A program made the translations under genes and the position numbers. From Durusdinium trenchii (taxonomy: Eukaryota > Sar > Dinophyceae > Suessiales > Symbiodiniaceae), in NCBI GenBank assembly GCA_963970005.1, contig CAXAMN010005380.1, positions 158,481 through 222,480 on the forward strand: 64,000 nucleotides of DNA, read 5' to 3'. The stretch's first letter is position 1. Each line of letters starts with the position of its first letter. The notes below the pieces were generated by a model. The model was not told the origin of the DNA. It was given only the letters and a program-made list of their open reading frames with translations, and searched no databases. This document shows positions 24,489 through 34,629 of this stretch, piece by piece.

Positions 24489-25144
24489 CTGCCACTTAGT
24501 GGCGCATGAGGGCGCGACTCCGTGCCCGGAGATGCTGCCCGCGCTCCCCGTGCCGGCGCGGGTGCCGTCAGGGGCCGGGTTGCAACGAGTTGGAAAGCTG
24601 CGGCCACGGGGACGGGAGACGGCGACGAGGGCAAACTGTTCAACTGTTTCAACGGCTCAGGCCTGGATACAACAAGTCGCACTAAAGAATCCAAGTGTTT
24701 CAAGTAGACTAATTCAACCCAATTCAACCATTTTTCGCACATCCCACGAGGTGGTGGAGATGGATCTTGGGTCACCTTCTTGTGCCGAAGAAGACTGGCA
24801 CGACTGGGCCCAGTGGTCATCTAGGAGCGACTAGTGATCACGAACCCTTCAGGCGGGCTATGGTCCAAGGAAAATCTTGGCAAGGAGGGCTTTCCCGGGC
24901 GATGTTGTGATGAGAACACATGCGACCTGATTCCTCCACCGGGCGGGAATGGTTTGGGTGCTGCGGGTACCTGTGAAGTGGAGACATCTCCAGTCTCCAG
25001 ATAAGTTTTTTGTCAATGAACGCTGACCTCTTCATACCCCTGCCCTCAGCCCCCCCCCCGGGGGTTTGTGCCAGAGCCGAGTTCAGCCAAGTTCCATCTC
25101 CCCAAGCCCCACGGCATCTCCCAATCCCATCCCATCCGCGGGAC

Positions 25145-25267
25145 GATGCTCAAGGAGGACACCGCGTCGAGCGCGCCCAGGATCACGGTCTCATCCCCGC
25201 TGGACAGCGCCGTGTCCAACGAGTTGATGGCCAGCTCCGGGCTGAGCCCGGCTGCGCATCGGGTTCG
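25145..25267 (-). CDS. REJ-to-membrane spacer exon (helical)
   Basis: 41 codons: Gly-Leu-Ser-Pro-Glu-Leu-Ala-Ile-Asn-Ser-Leu-Asp-Thr-Ala-Leu-Ser-Ser-Gly-Asp, then Val-Ile-Leu-Gly-Ala-Leu-Asp-Ala-Val. Such L-x-x-aL-x-x-GD helices follow REJ domains in polycystin-like proteins. Acceptor CACCAG (or an inner CGCAG at 25251), donor GTCCCG, phase 0 to 0. Confidence 0.6.
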
Positions 25268-27297
25268 CTGGTGGGAACACCGGCGTCGGGCTAGGCGTCG
25301 GGTGTCCAGAGTGGTGGGAGGGGGTCGTGGATCTGCCGCCCCAAAATGGGAGTGAGACCGGGAGACCGTGAAATCGTGAGTGAGATCACTGTCGCAATGA
25401 AGCGTCTGCATCGCAAAGCCGAGACGAGTGGACCTCTAAAGTTAGAAAGCCGCCGCCCGTTTCGTCTGTCTCGACGCGGCGATTACCATGGCTATTCTGA
25501 CTTTGGGTGCCTCTTGAACATCCAGACAGCAAGCACATCACCGGGATTTTGAGAGTGAGTACCTCACACAACTTCTAGCAGCAAATGGCAGAAGGCACAT
25601 CACATGAATCAAGTGCTTTTGGACTCTGCCTTCTGGACATTCTGAATCAGGCACTTCAGTGCCTTCTGATCTGCCTTCCGGTGCTTTTGGACTCGAAAAG
25701 CGAGGATTTCAGCGTTCCACCTCTTGGATGACCCAGCTCACGCCACGACGAGTCCACTCCGAGTCCACCGCGGACGTGTGACTGGCACCTGCTGGAGCTT
25801 CCACCAAGGGTCCTACGGTGAAGGCTGCTGAGATGGCGCCTGGGCAACCGGGGGCGTTTCGGATGCCAAATGGATCAAAATGGTGCAAATCCCCAATCCA
25901 GGACGTTCTTCCCCGCATGATTGAGGTGGATGGTTGGACTGACACCGTGGGTCTTGAAAAACCGGTTTGGAGTGGGGCGGCAACAGTTTGTTATAAATAT
26001 ATGGCTCATCAGGAACAGGTGTTCAAACCTTCTTCCTGGTGTCCCTTTTTCCTAGAACCTGCATACAGAGGCTGGTAAGCCGTCCTCAATGTCTGTAATA
26101 TAGCTACCTCATCCTCTCCACAACAAACATAGACATGGCCATGGAAAATGACACCATGGAAGACCTTACTTCCACTAAAAGGAAGGCATGTCCCAGGTCC
26201 AGGTTGATTTGAAACAGGCCGTCACCAGGGAGCAAACCACATGTGCATTTTCCCTCGCAGGCCGCAGGAACAAGCTTGTCCCAAAGGCAGGGAGCCCTAG
26301 AATGAAGCCTTCCCCTGTTCAGGACCTGGCGACACTTAAACTGTTGTACTGTATATATAGATATATATAGATGTCTTGGTGTTGGTGCTGAGCTTGTCCC
26401 GCCGCTACGCTCGTCTTGTGACCCCAGCGAAGCGGCCGCAGCTGCTTCCGGGTCCAAGAGTGTTGACTTTTGACACGACAGTGATGCCCCATATATATAT
26501 ATTATATATACACATATGTAAGAATTAATTGCGGTAGTTGAACAGTAGTTGGATGATTAGATTTCACTTCGATGTCTTTGTCTTTGTTTGATACCCCTCT
26601 TCATTCTATTCCAAAACTGCGCTCGAACCATTCTTCTCCCCGATGCCTCCCACTCAACCCGCAATGAAAAGAATCTCACGGAAAACAGTCGGTTTCACCA
26701 TGCGATCATCGCGAAAAGACCAATCGCTCAGTGTCGATCGCTATTCGTTTGAGATCACCGTTTGAGGTCCATCAGGTTCGTCGTTGGGGAGCAAAACGAG
26801 CCGAACAACGTGACGGTCAGACGAGAGGGTTGACACACTCCCCCAGTGTCGGTGACACTCGTGACGTGGCATGGCGTGGCAACCGTCCATGCGTGGCAAC
26901 CAGCTCCGAAAGGGTGAACGGAGAAGACGAGAGGCGGTTTCGCGTGACTTGGAGTGAAGGAAGGTGACTGTCCATCTTCCGAAACCATCCTTAAGAAATA
27001 TACTGAGACTGAATATGATATAATCCCCCTTCAGAAGAAGCTAGGCAGGTTGTTTAAATTGAACATATGATAGTGAAACGCCACCCGAAATTGGTTCGTG
27101 CGATGTCTGTCTGCGATTAGCTGCCAACTGGTGGTTCTACACAGCTGCCAGCAGGACAAAGTTCCATGACCAGGTCCAGTGCAGTGTAGGGCTAGGTTTT
27201 TTATAGGACTCTATAGATTCTACAGGTACCATACACTTGTGCAGATGATCTCCCTCTCCCCCCACATCTCAACGTCCGCTTTCTTCCGCTTTCTCAC

Positions 27298-27354
27298 CGT
27301 CCGGCCTAGCCGGTCACGAGCCACCACGGCCATGACATAGCTGCCCACCGCCAA
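27298..27354 (-). CDS. REJ/PKD closing-strand exon (GSYVMAVVARD)
   Basis: 19 codons: Leu-Ala-Val-Gly-Ser-Tyr-Val-Met-Ala-Val-Val-Ala-Arg-Asp-Arg-Leu-Gly-Arg-Thr. This is the G-x-Y-x-h-x-V-x-x-x-D-x-x-G strand pair that ends PKD and REJ folds. Acceptor CACCTCAG and consensus donor GTGAGA, phase 0 to 0. Confidence 0.65.
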
Positions 27355-27943
27355 CTGAGGTGGGGACCGAAGAGGTCGAACCGGGACCGAAGGGGTCGAA
27401 CGGGACGGGGCGAAAAAGGGCCCCTGCATGGTCGGTCTCGAGGACACTCGCTGGTCGAAACGATGACACGTTCCATCACTGTCCATCACTGGGAAAGTAG
27501 GTTTCTCTCGGATTGAAACAGAGTTGCCTCCTCACCCTCCGGGGTGACAAGATTCCAGGTGAACCCATCTTTCTCGGGCCAGAACAGGGGGAGAACGCCA
27601 CCTCCACCTCCGGACACTCAGGCTGAACCGACGAGATCTGTAGTCTTCTGTCAGCCAGGGGGGGGTCCCCACCAATTCTTTGGGCTCACAGTTGGGGAAG
27701 ACCCTCCTGCTTGCCTCAATGCAGCGATGTCAAGCTGCCATAAGCTGCCCAGTATTGCACAGCTCGCTCTTCCAGGGCCCCAGTTTGTGGGACTTTCTTA
27801 CAGCACCCTCTTGTTTTACACCACCACATACCACCACACTCACCCAACCACCATCAACCAGACACGAAAGTTCTTCCAGCCACCCAGAAGCTTCCCCCAG
27901 ATGCGACCCCGCGAGCGTCACTCGCGGGTTTCAGCCATCACGC

Positions 27944-28042
27944 CTGCACTTGCCACTGCGCTGCCGAGGCGTCCGAAACGTTCATCAGGAACTTGCCGCC
28001 CAAGGTGTACCAATAGTTGGCGTTGTTGGTGTCGATCCAGTT
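27944..28042 (-). CDS. Ectodomain exon (NYWYTLGGKFLMNV)
   Basis: 33 codons: Asn-Trp-Ile-Asp-Thr-Asn-Asn-Ala-Asn-Tyr-Trp-Tyr-Thr-Leu-Gly-Gly-Lys-Phe-Leu-Met, then Ala-Gln-Trp-Gln-Val-Gln. Aromatic-rich and soluble; acceptor CGCTCAG, GC donor, phase 0 to 0. Not a match I can name, but composition strongly suggests a folded extracellular module. Confidence 0.6.
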
Positions 28043-28305
28043 CTGAGCGGTTTTTCTTCAAGGAGGGCACCGGTCGCGTCCCGTCCGGTCGGTCGTCTCG
28101 AAATAGACCAAAACAAGTAGCCACTAGCTGGTGAAAATGATTCATTGAAGTCAAGTCGTTCGACCTGTGCATCATCCACAGTGGTGATCCTGTAGCAACC
28201 ATGTTTCAAACCTTGGATGACCTCCCGGGACTCCAACCGTGCTCTTCGCGCTTTCATGCTCTCGTTTGGGGGGGGTCGACCTCCATTCCGGCTCCGAGGA
28301 ACGAC

Positions 28306-28384
28306 CTCCGGCGGTCGGAAGGTGCCGTCCACCGTCAAGCCTGGCGAGCTTTCTCCGGTGGCTGGAAGGACGGCGTTTCTGGAT
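28306..28384 (-). CDS. Ectodomain exon
   Basis: 26 codons after one leading base: Ser-Arg-Asn-Ala-Val-Leu-Pro-Ala-Thr-Gly-Glu-Ser, then Leu-Thr-Val-Asp-Gly-Thr-Phe. Acceptor TTCTTCCAG, donor GTCGTT, phase 2 to 0. A second frame using the same acceptor and a GC donor is possible. Confidence 0.45.
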
Positions 28385-29578
28385 CTGGAAGAAGGCGTGT
28401 CCCATGTTTGGTGCAGCAACCACCAAAAAATCAAAGACAAACACGGGAACTGCCCTGAAGGTGTGAGCAATTCCGAACCTCTGAAGGTACCGTATAGCTC
28501 TACCGCTGGCAGTATGGTCCACTTCGGGTTTGGATGTGTGCCACAGCTCATCCGAGTCATTTCTTGTTGGGATTTCCATGGTTTTCCGGTGCTCCAAAAT
28601 GGGTTGAACCGGGTGGGGGGGGAGACTGAGTTGACGTGGGCCGCCGGACCCTCAGGTGAACATCCACACCCATGTTGAAAGTAGCTGAAACTTCTCCCCC
28701 TGCATCAACACCTGGCTCCAGAAGCCATCAAACATGAAGGTTAGGACATACAATGGCCGTAGTCATCAAAGACCATCTTCAAATTGTTTACAGTATCTCG
28801 CTTTGTAGCGTAAAACCCTTAGTAAAACAATGGTTGTTCAAGTTGTTCGGTTAAAGGCTATTAAATATGTTGTAAATGGTGGTTCGACTTCTAGATTCTA
28901 GGGTATACATATGTATACGTGCTGGTCCATGGAATGTGAACCCTTTGTCATCACCAGTCGTGTATCTTGCCCAGGGAAATCTTTGGTGGTCATTCGGCAT
29001 CAAGCACCCACTAGCCATCCATGCCCAGCCTCCATTTTCAGTAGCTGTCAGAGTCAAACTCCTCAGTTGCATGGGTTTCTCGCTACGATCGGAACTGATA
29101 TCGACCAAAACACCGCTGCGATCTGGAGAGCCTCGTCATGGGCACCAACAAGGTCCCTCGGTTGAGACTCACGTGCACCGCTCACACCGTTTCAGAACCG
29201 GACGAAACTCCCACGAAAACCTGCTGGACTCGAGGTGCGGGTTTTGGGTGAAAAGCGAGTTCTGGACCTTTCACCGCCGCCGACGTCAGTACTCGACCGA
29301 AAAACCGCGGGACTCCGGCCGCTTCGGCGAACGACCCTCGTCTCCCGGAGCTTCCAAGCTTAATTTTCGGGCGTTGGATGCCAAGCAACATCCCAAGGAA
29401 GACCATCGGGCATCGTCGAATGGCATCCGAACAATCTGCCGTTTCAATCGCACGCCGTGAAAGGCCATTCGGCCACTCGGGTGACCAACATCCCTCAAAG
29501 GCCACCAAAAGCCTACATTCAATGGACATTCAATGGGGCTCAAAGGCGGTTTCCCATCTCTCAGGTGTGAAGGACATC

Positions 29579-29633
29579 CTCCACGCGGCTGTCGCAAGGG
29601 AAGGAGATAATAGGCAAAGGTCAGGCTGGCCAC
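29579..29633 (-). CDS. Tentative REJ exon after the transposon-bearing intron
   Basis: 18 codons plus one base from a weak acceptor AACTGAG: Val-Ala-Ser-Leu-Thr-Phe-Ala-Tyr-Tyr-Leu-Leu-Pro. After the GW-x-D-x-D exon, REJ modules carry an L-x-Y-x-F strand, which this could be, and entry phase 0 fits. The donor is unclear and exit phase does not match the next exon; another candidate (frame open over 29370-29200) also exists. Confidence 0.35.
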
Positions 29634-29974
29634 CTCAGTTAAGCTCGAAGCCACTGTCAGGCGTGGCGGTCGGGGTGGGTCTGGCATAGAGACGCAGGAG
29701 GCACAATGAGAGATGACTTGAAGTCCAACAATATCCCAGACTCAACTAAAAACAGCGTTCTTGCGCATGCGGGTGTGTCTCAACAGGCCCCGCAATACCA
29801 GCCTTCTGGCTACAGAGACATATAGAAAATAAAGCCTGGGAAGGCATGGAAAACACAGCCTGGGAAGACTCTTCCTAGTGCACATGAAGGTCCAATTTTT
29901 GGCAAGAACCTCAAGTGTATATTATATATATATATATAATAGTAATAGATAGTAATAGTTTTAAATAAATATAT

Positions 29975-29979
29975 ATAAT
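29975..29979 (+). repeat. Target-site duplication, left copy (ATAAT)
   Basis: ATAAT lies immediately before the TG of the left LTR and recurs exactly at 37101-37105 after the CA of the right LTR. Five base pairs is the usual Ty1/copia duplication. The target is a TA-rich microsatellite, so a chance match is easier than usual, but the position is exact. Confidence 0.85.
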
Positions 29980-30098
29980 TGCAAATCCCGAGGACCAACT
30001 TGGTCAAAAGCTGATGCCACAAACTTGGCTCAAGCCGAGCACGCAATGGTCGAAAAGGACCGTAGGAACCCCTGGTTCCAGCTGCCACTGCATCCGCA
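29980..30098 (+). repeat. 5' LTR (119 bp)
   Basis: Begins TGCAAATCCC and ends CATCCGCA. It is the same length as the right LTR and differs from it at four sites, all transitions. It contains TTGGCTCAAG, which equals the last ten bases of the dinoflagellate spliced leader. LTRs this short are unusual outside protists. Confidence 0.95.
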
Positions 30099-30099
30099 G

Positions 30100-30114
30100 T
30101 GGTAGCGGAGCGGG
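30100..30114 (+). other. Primer-binding site
   Basis: TGGTAGCGGAGCGGG starts two bases after the LTR end. TGG is complementary to a tRNA CCA tail and the rest resembles the 3' end of an initiator methionine tRNA, the usual copia primer. The exact tRNA cannot be named without the host set. Confidence 0.75.
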
Positions 30115-30143
30115 TTTCGTCCAGGGACCGCGCGCCGTGCTTC

Positions 30144-31420
30144 ATGGAACATCCCGCTCCTCCTCCTGGTTTTTCTCCTGAGGATGCTACTTGGCAGCCT
30201 ATTTCCGGCCCTGCGACCGCCGAAGGTCCCACGCCTGGAGCTGGCTCTGCTGCTTCTGATGGAAGTGATCCCTGGGTCAGACGTGACCCATGGACCAGGC
30301 CGCCGCAGGAGAATGGTGCTGCTGACCACTTGCAGTTCCTGCAATGGCGACAGGGATGCGAAGCTGGACAGACGACCAATGGTATGGCAACGGCACCCCC
30401 CCGGTCAACCAGACTTCGTGCGTCTCGGAGCTCAGCCAGATCTCCATCCTCTACACTGGGGAACCGCCGCACGTGATGAAGCCGAACGCGCGACGGCAGC
30501 ACCTCCTCCAGAGTGGGATGGAGCCAAGATGGAATTTCGGGACTACAAGATAAAGGCCAAGCTTTGGTTGAGAACGACACGAACACCTCCTACAGCCAGG
30601 GGGCCTATGTTGCTGAAGGGGCTGACGGGCCCTCCTTGGGAACACATGAAGTTCCTCGCAGCCGATGATGCCTGGTTGGACCACGTTGATAATGGTCGCA
30701 TTCTCATCAACCTCGTGGACACCAAGGAGCACTATGGGGAAGAGGAGAGGGAATCCATGCTTGCGGCATGCAGCCGCATTACTTTTCATCTTCGCCGAGC
30801 CAAAGGGGAGAAGGCTCAGGCCTATGCTGCGTTGGGATGACGCAGAACGAAGGGTGAAGGAGAAGGGCGTCAATCTTCCGGGAGAATATCAAGGTTTTCT
30901 CCTGGTGACGGCCCTTCAATTGACCAGTGACCAGATCAAATTGCTGCTCAACTACACTCGTGGGTCCCTTCACGTCTCGGATGCGAAGGCCTGGCTACGG
31001 ATCCATGAGACGGACCTCGACATCACGACGCTGGGCAACGATAAAAAGAAGGCCACCAATGAGGTCCACACGATCTATGATGAGAACGTCCTGGACATCG
31101 AGGGTCGGATGAGGACACGGAGATGCTGCTGACCACCTTGGCGGAGATGTCCGACGGGGAGAATGAGGGTCAGACCACGACCGAGATCACCGAGGGCGAG
31201 GCCAAAGAAGTGCTGCTGAGTCCACGAACCAGGTCCTTTCAGGGGGCGATGAAGGCCAAGAAGAACCGCGACCTGGCCCGAGGCTTTGGAGCAGGTCGTG
31301 ATGGAGCCCTACGACCAGGTACTTACAAAGTATCCATTGAAGAACTGAAACGACGCACGAAAGTGCCACCGCTGTCAAGAGGTGGGCCACTGGAGTATAG
31401 GGAATGCCCTAACAAGGGAA
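30144..31420 (+). pseudogene. Copia gag: capsid and CCHC zinc knuckle, frameshifted
   Basis: The likely start is ATG at 30144 (Met-Glu-His-Pro-Ala-Pro-Pro-Pro-Gly-Phe). The Pro-rich leader shifts frame near 30.45 kb into the capsid-like part (Arg-Gly-Pro-Met-Leu-Leu-Lys-Gly-Leu-Thr-Gly), then shifts near 30.83 kb and 31.12 kb. Phe-Leu-Leu-Val-Thr then Leu-Leu-Leu-Asn-Tyr-Thr-Arg-Gly-Ser-Leu are typical of dinoflagellate copia gag. A CCHC knuckle (C-x2-C-x4-H-x4-C) at about 31353-31395 is present but split by two small compensating indels. Confidence 0.85.
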
Positions 31421-32003
31421 GAGGCAAGGGTGATGGAAAACCAAAGGACTTGCACTACATGACTGCGGACACCTCCGAGGAGATCGACTTCCTCTACCTG
31501 GACGCTGACGCAGCTAGCCATTCCGACCCGACTAACCGGGACGCTCAGGCCGAGTTCGTATACATGCGCGCGCCGCCGGTCATTAGCCATGAGATTCTCA
31601 CCATGGAAACCTCTGTTGAAGATGGTTGCGCTACCATAGATACCTGTTGTCAAAGCAATGCATTCCGAATGAAGGAGACCTGCAAGGAGTGTCCTTGCTC
31701 CCCGCTTGGAGGCGCTTGAAGTTCTGCCATGCCTGGTCATCTCGATTGGATCCACCGGAACTGGAGGTCTCCAGGACTGGCAAGTTCCCCTCTGTTGACT
31801 CTTCCACGGCAGAAATTCCTGGTAGTCGTGGTCTCACTGATGGAGTGTAGCTCCTGGATGGAGTGGGCGAGTTCTTCTGGTCCTTGAATCGTTGGTGCAC
31901 CTTGCCCGTGTCGGTGGTCTCGTCGATCAGCACCTTGCCACCCAGAACCAAATGGAACCCCTCTAGCCGAAGTTTACCACCGCATTCGTGAGCCACCCAC
32001 CAT
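31421..32003 (+). pseudogene. Copia protease region, degraded
   Basis: Between the knuckle and the methyltransferase-like domain. The protease is marked only by Ala-Thr-Ile-Asp-Thr near 31630, matching the D-T/S active-site start of copia aspartic proteases. Downstream of about 31.7 kb the frame is lost repeatedly. An open minus-strand frame (32020-31631) covers the same DNA and is a shadow. Confidence 0.6.
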
Positions 32004-32729
32004 GACGGTCCACACCTCAAAACCTATAAGGAGCTTTTCGGCCTGGAAGCAAAACAGTTGAGCACCGTGATGGAGATTTGCAATCCAGGATGTTTCAACA
32101 AACACGCTTACAATTTTGGATTTCGTAGTGGACAGATTTTTGACATTGTCTTGGGGTGGGATTTGTTGAACAGTCAGTCACAGCAACATGTTGTGCAATA
32201 CATCAAGTCAGAGCGGCCGGGACTTGTTTTATTAGCACCACCTTGAACACTATTCAGTACACTTCAACATCTCTCTATTCGGACTCGGCATGCCAACTCG
32301 AACTTGTTCGATGCTCATTTGAGAGAACTACGCCGTGCTCGTGACTTGCTCAAGTTCTGCGTCGAAGTGTGTCAGTTATGCAGGGAGCTCAATTTGACCT
32401 ATGCATTTGAACATCCATGGGGAGCTACATCATGGAGCGAACCTTGTTTAAAACGATTGGTTCAACAATCAGATAGCTATTTAGCTAGAGTGGACCAATC
32501 TCAATTTGGATTGGTGAGCAGCCAGGGCAACCCCATGAGGAAACGATCAGGCTTTCTCACTAACCACGTAGAGATTGCGACGAACCTCAACCGGACGTGC
32601 CATGGTGGCCATGAACACGAGCACATAGTCGGTCGAGCACCTGGCGACATGGCAAACCGATCCAGGATGGCTATCCACGGCTCCTCATCCAGTGCATCCT
32701 CGGCACCTATGCTGCTAGTATTGGGCTGA
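32004..32729 (+). pseudogene. Methyltransferase-like domain inside copia polyprotein
   Basis: In one frame: an N-terminal Rossmann-like part (Phe-Asp-Ile-Val-Leu-Gly-Trp-Asp-Leu-Leu), then Val-Leu-Leu-Ala-Pro-Pro followed by TGA (32244-32246) and Thr-Leu-Phe-Ser-Thr-Leu-Gln, then Phe-Glu-His-Pro near 32410, then Gln-Phe-Gly-Leu and Arg-Lys-Arg-Ser-Gly-Phe-Leu-Thr-Asn near 32510-32570. This order recalls C5 cytosine methyltransferase motifs IV (PPC-x-x-FS), VI (E-N-V-like) and VIII (Q-x-R-x-R). The TGA sits exactly where the motif IV Cys would be. Methyltransferase-bearing copia elements are known in dinoflagellates; whether this is that family is inference. Confidence 0.6.
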
Positions 32730-32749
32730 ACGCTTCGGAACTTCATCAC

Positions 32750-34084
32750 GTGCATCCACCATCCTCGACATCGACGAGCAGCTCACTAAGAAGTTTTTCG
32801 CTTGCCGTGGGAGATGTAGTACACCACCGGGTGGGAGATGAAGTATCACCGGACGTGGGAGTTGCTGAATGTCATGCCATCGATGATAAAGAACCAGGAG
32901 GAGACCACGATGAAGAGGACACCAAGACGACAATGGATTTCCCAGGGGGTCATCCGCTGTCACTCCCTGCGCTGGTCAAGAGAGCACATGAAGGACTCGG
33001 ACATCCGGGACAAGAACGTTTCATTCGGATACTGAAAAGCAGTAAAGCTTCAGCTCAAGTCCTGGATATTGCCCGGAACCTCAAGTGCTCCGTTTGCGAA
33101 AAGTTCAAAAAGCCCAAACCATCCAGAGCTGGTGCCCCTCCAAAGGAAGTCGGACTCAACAAGGTCGTTGGAGTAGACTCCATTCAAATGAGAACGGGAT
33201 TCTCCCAGAAAAATAAATACTGTTTGAACATTTGTGATTATGCTTCACATTTTCAAATGGTGATCCCACTACATGATCACACCGCTTTGGCGGCTCGACA
33301 GGGATACAGGCAGTGGATCAAGGTCTTCGGCCCGCCTCGCAAAGTGCTCTGTGACTTGGGAAGAGAATTCCAGAAACAATTTGAGGACTATGCGGAAGCC
33401 GATGGCACCGAACTTCTACCCTCTTCTCTGGAAACTCTAGAACAAAGGGGCTTCGTTGAAAGACAGGGACAACTGTTCAAGGAAATGGCCTACAAGGTGA
33501 TGGAACAGATCTCCTGTAAGGATTGGGACACCTGGAAGGAAGTCATCGACATAACCTGCCACACAAAGAATAGACTTTCCAGCGGGGGCGGCTTTTCACC
33601 GGCGCAGAGGGTTTTTGGGTATCAACAACGAATACCAGGTGGTCTAATGTCCGAAGGAGAAGATGATCTAGCAGTTCAATGCCGCTGTGCCGCAGGTGAC
33701 CTGGGAATTCAGCAAGCAATGGACATGGGTGAAAGTGCAGCCAAGGCCTTCCACGAGACCGACTGTCGTCAAGCTGTCCGAGCGGCCGCGACACATGGCC
33801 CTCGACCTCACTACGACTACCAACCGGGCCAAGCGGTATTCTTCTGGAGACGAGGCACTGATCTAGCTCGAAGGTCGGCAAATGCCTTCTGGCATGGACC
33901 CGCCAGAGTCATCGCTGTCCAACTCCCAACCACGGTCTGGCTATCATACAACCACTACCTCATCAACGCAGCTCCGGAGAACTCCGACCAGCATCTGAAG
34001 AAGAGCATTTATCCCTCTCCGGGTGGCTTGAAGGCATTGGACATGCCAAGAAACAGTTCAAGACGGACAAGGTCAAGGGAATGA
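32750..34084 (+). CDS. Copia integrase (444-codon open frame)
   Basis: The longest intact piece of the element. The zinc-binding HHCC is complete: His80, His85, Cys113, Cys116. The catalytic core has Asp143 (Val-Gly-Val-Asp-Ser), Asp202 (Cys-Asp-Leu-Gly-Arg-Glu-Phe) and Glu237 (Phe-Val-Glu-Arg-Gln-Gly), with 34 residues between the second Asp and Glu. A C-terminal strand region (Gln-Ala-Val-Phe-Phe-Trp-Arg; Trp-His-Gly-Pro-Ala) is normal for copia. The frame starts mid-polyprotein, so its Met is not a true start. It runs into the next frame through an ATGA overlap at 34081. Confidence 0.9.
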   Translation: MHPPSSTSTSSSLRSFSLAVGDVVHHRVGDEVSPDVGVAECHAIDDKEPGGDHDEEDTKTTMDFPGGHPLSLPALVKRAHEGLGHPGQERFIRILKSSKASAQVLDIARNLKCSVCEKFKKPKPSRAGAPPKEVGLNKVVGVDSIQMRTGFSQKNKYCLNICDYASHFQMVIPLHDHTALAARQGYRQWIKVFGPPRKVLCDLGREFQKQFEDYAEADGTELLPSSLETLEQRGFVERQGQLFKEMAYKVMEQISCKDWDTWKEVIDITCHTKNRLSSGGGFSPAQRVFGYQQRIPGGLMSEGEDDLAVQCRCAAGDLGIQQAMDMGESAAKAFHETDCRQAVRAAATHGPRPHYDYQPGQAVFFWRRGTDLARRSANAFWHGPARVIAVQLPTTVWLSYNHYLINAAPENSDQHLKKSIYPSPGGLKALDMPRNSSRRTRSRE

Positions 34085-34567
34085 TCGACCTAAGGAAAGA
34101 ACAAGATACTCCACCAGAGGATAGCGAGGCCTCCGAGGACTACTGGACCCGTTTTGGGAACTATTGGATCAGAGTCCACGAAAAACCACGAACAACCTAC
34201 TTCCATCCAGAAGATCCTGACGGACAACCGAGACCATTTCTTCTTGAATATCTAGATGATGGGTGTCGCCACGAAATGATCATCCAAGGTCACGACACCC
34301 AGATTGAAGAAACCACCTGGGGACAAGCCCGATGACAGCCTACAGCCAACCAGAACGTGGACTGGAAAGACATGGTTCCGAATCCGGGAACAACAACCAG
34401 AACAAGGTGTGAAGAGACCGGATATACTACCACCTCCCGCTCGACGAGTCCGACATAAGGCAACGATGGATGCTGAAGGCCATGAACTCAAAGAAGGAAG
34501 ACAGGACAATGCACCAGTGGGAAAACCAAAAACCAACGATGACAGGGTGAGGAGAAACAAGAATTAA
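34081..34567 (+). pseudogene. Copia linker with W..RWIR..PR..FHP module, copy 1
   Basis: 84 codons open from 34081 (Asp-Tyr-Trp-Thr-Arg-Phe-Gly-Asn-Tyr-Trp-Ile-Arg-Val-His, then Pro-Arg-Thr-Thr-Tyr-Phe-His-Pro at 34186-34209). The reading then passes to another frame (34304-34567) rich in Lys, Pro and Arg. A related module recurs after the RT, at about 36081-36230. Its function is unknown. Confidence 0.65.
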
Positions 34568-34629
34568 ATCCCTCTCCAGAGTATGAAGAAGTAGAACCAG
34601 ATCCACCACCGGGACTTCTACCTCATCAA

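Noticed and set aside
31631-32020. Minus-strand 129-codon frame inside the copia element
   Set aside because: It overlaps the protease region on the opposite strand, and the element's coding signal before and after it is all plus strand; a shadow.
33543-33881. Minus-strand 112-codon frame
   Set aside because: Lies within the intact integrase frame on the plus strand, whose HHCC and DDE residues are complete.
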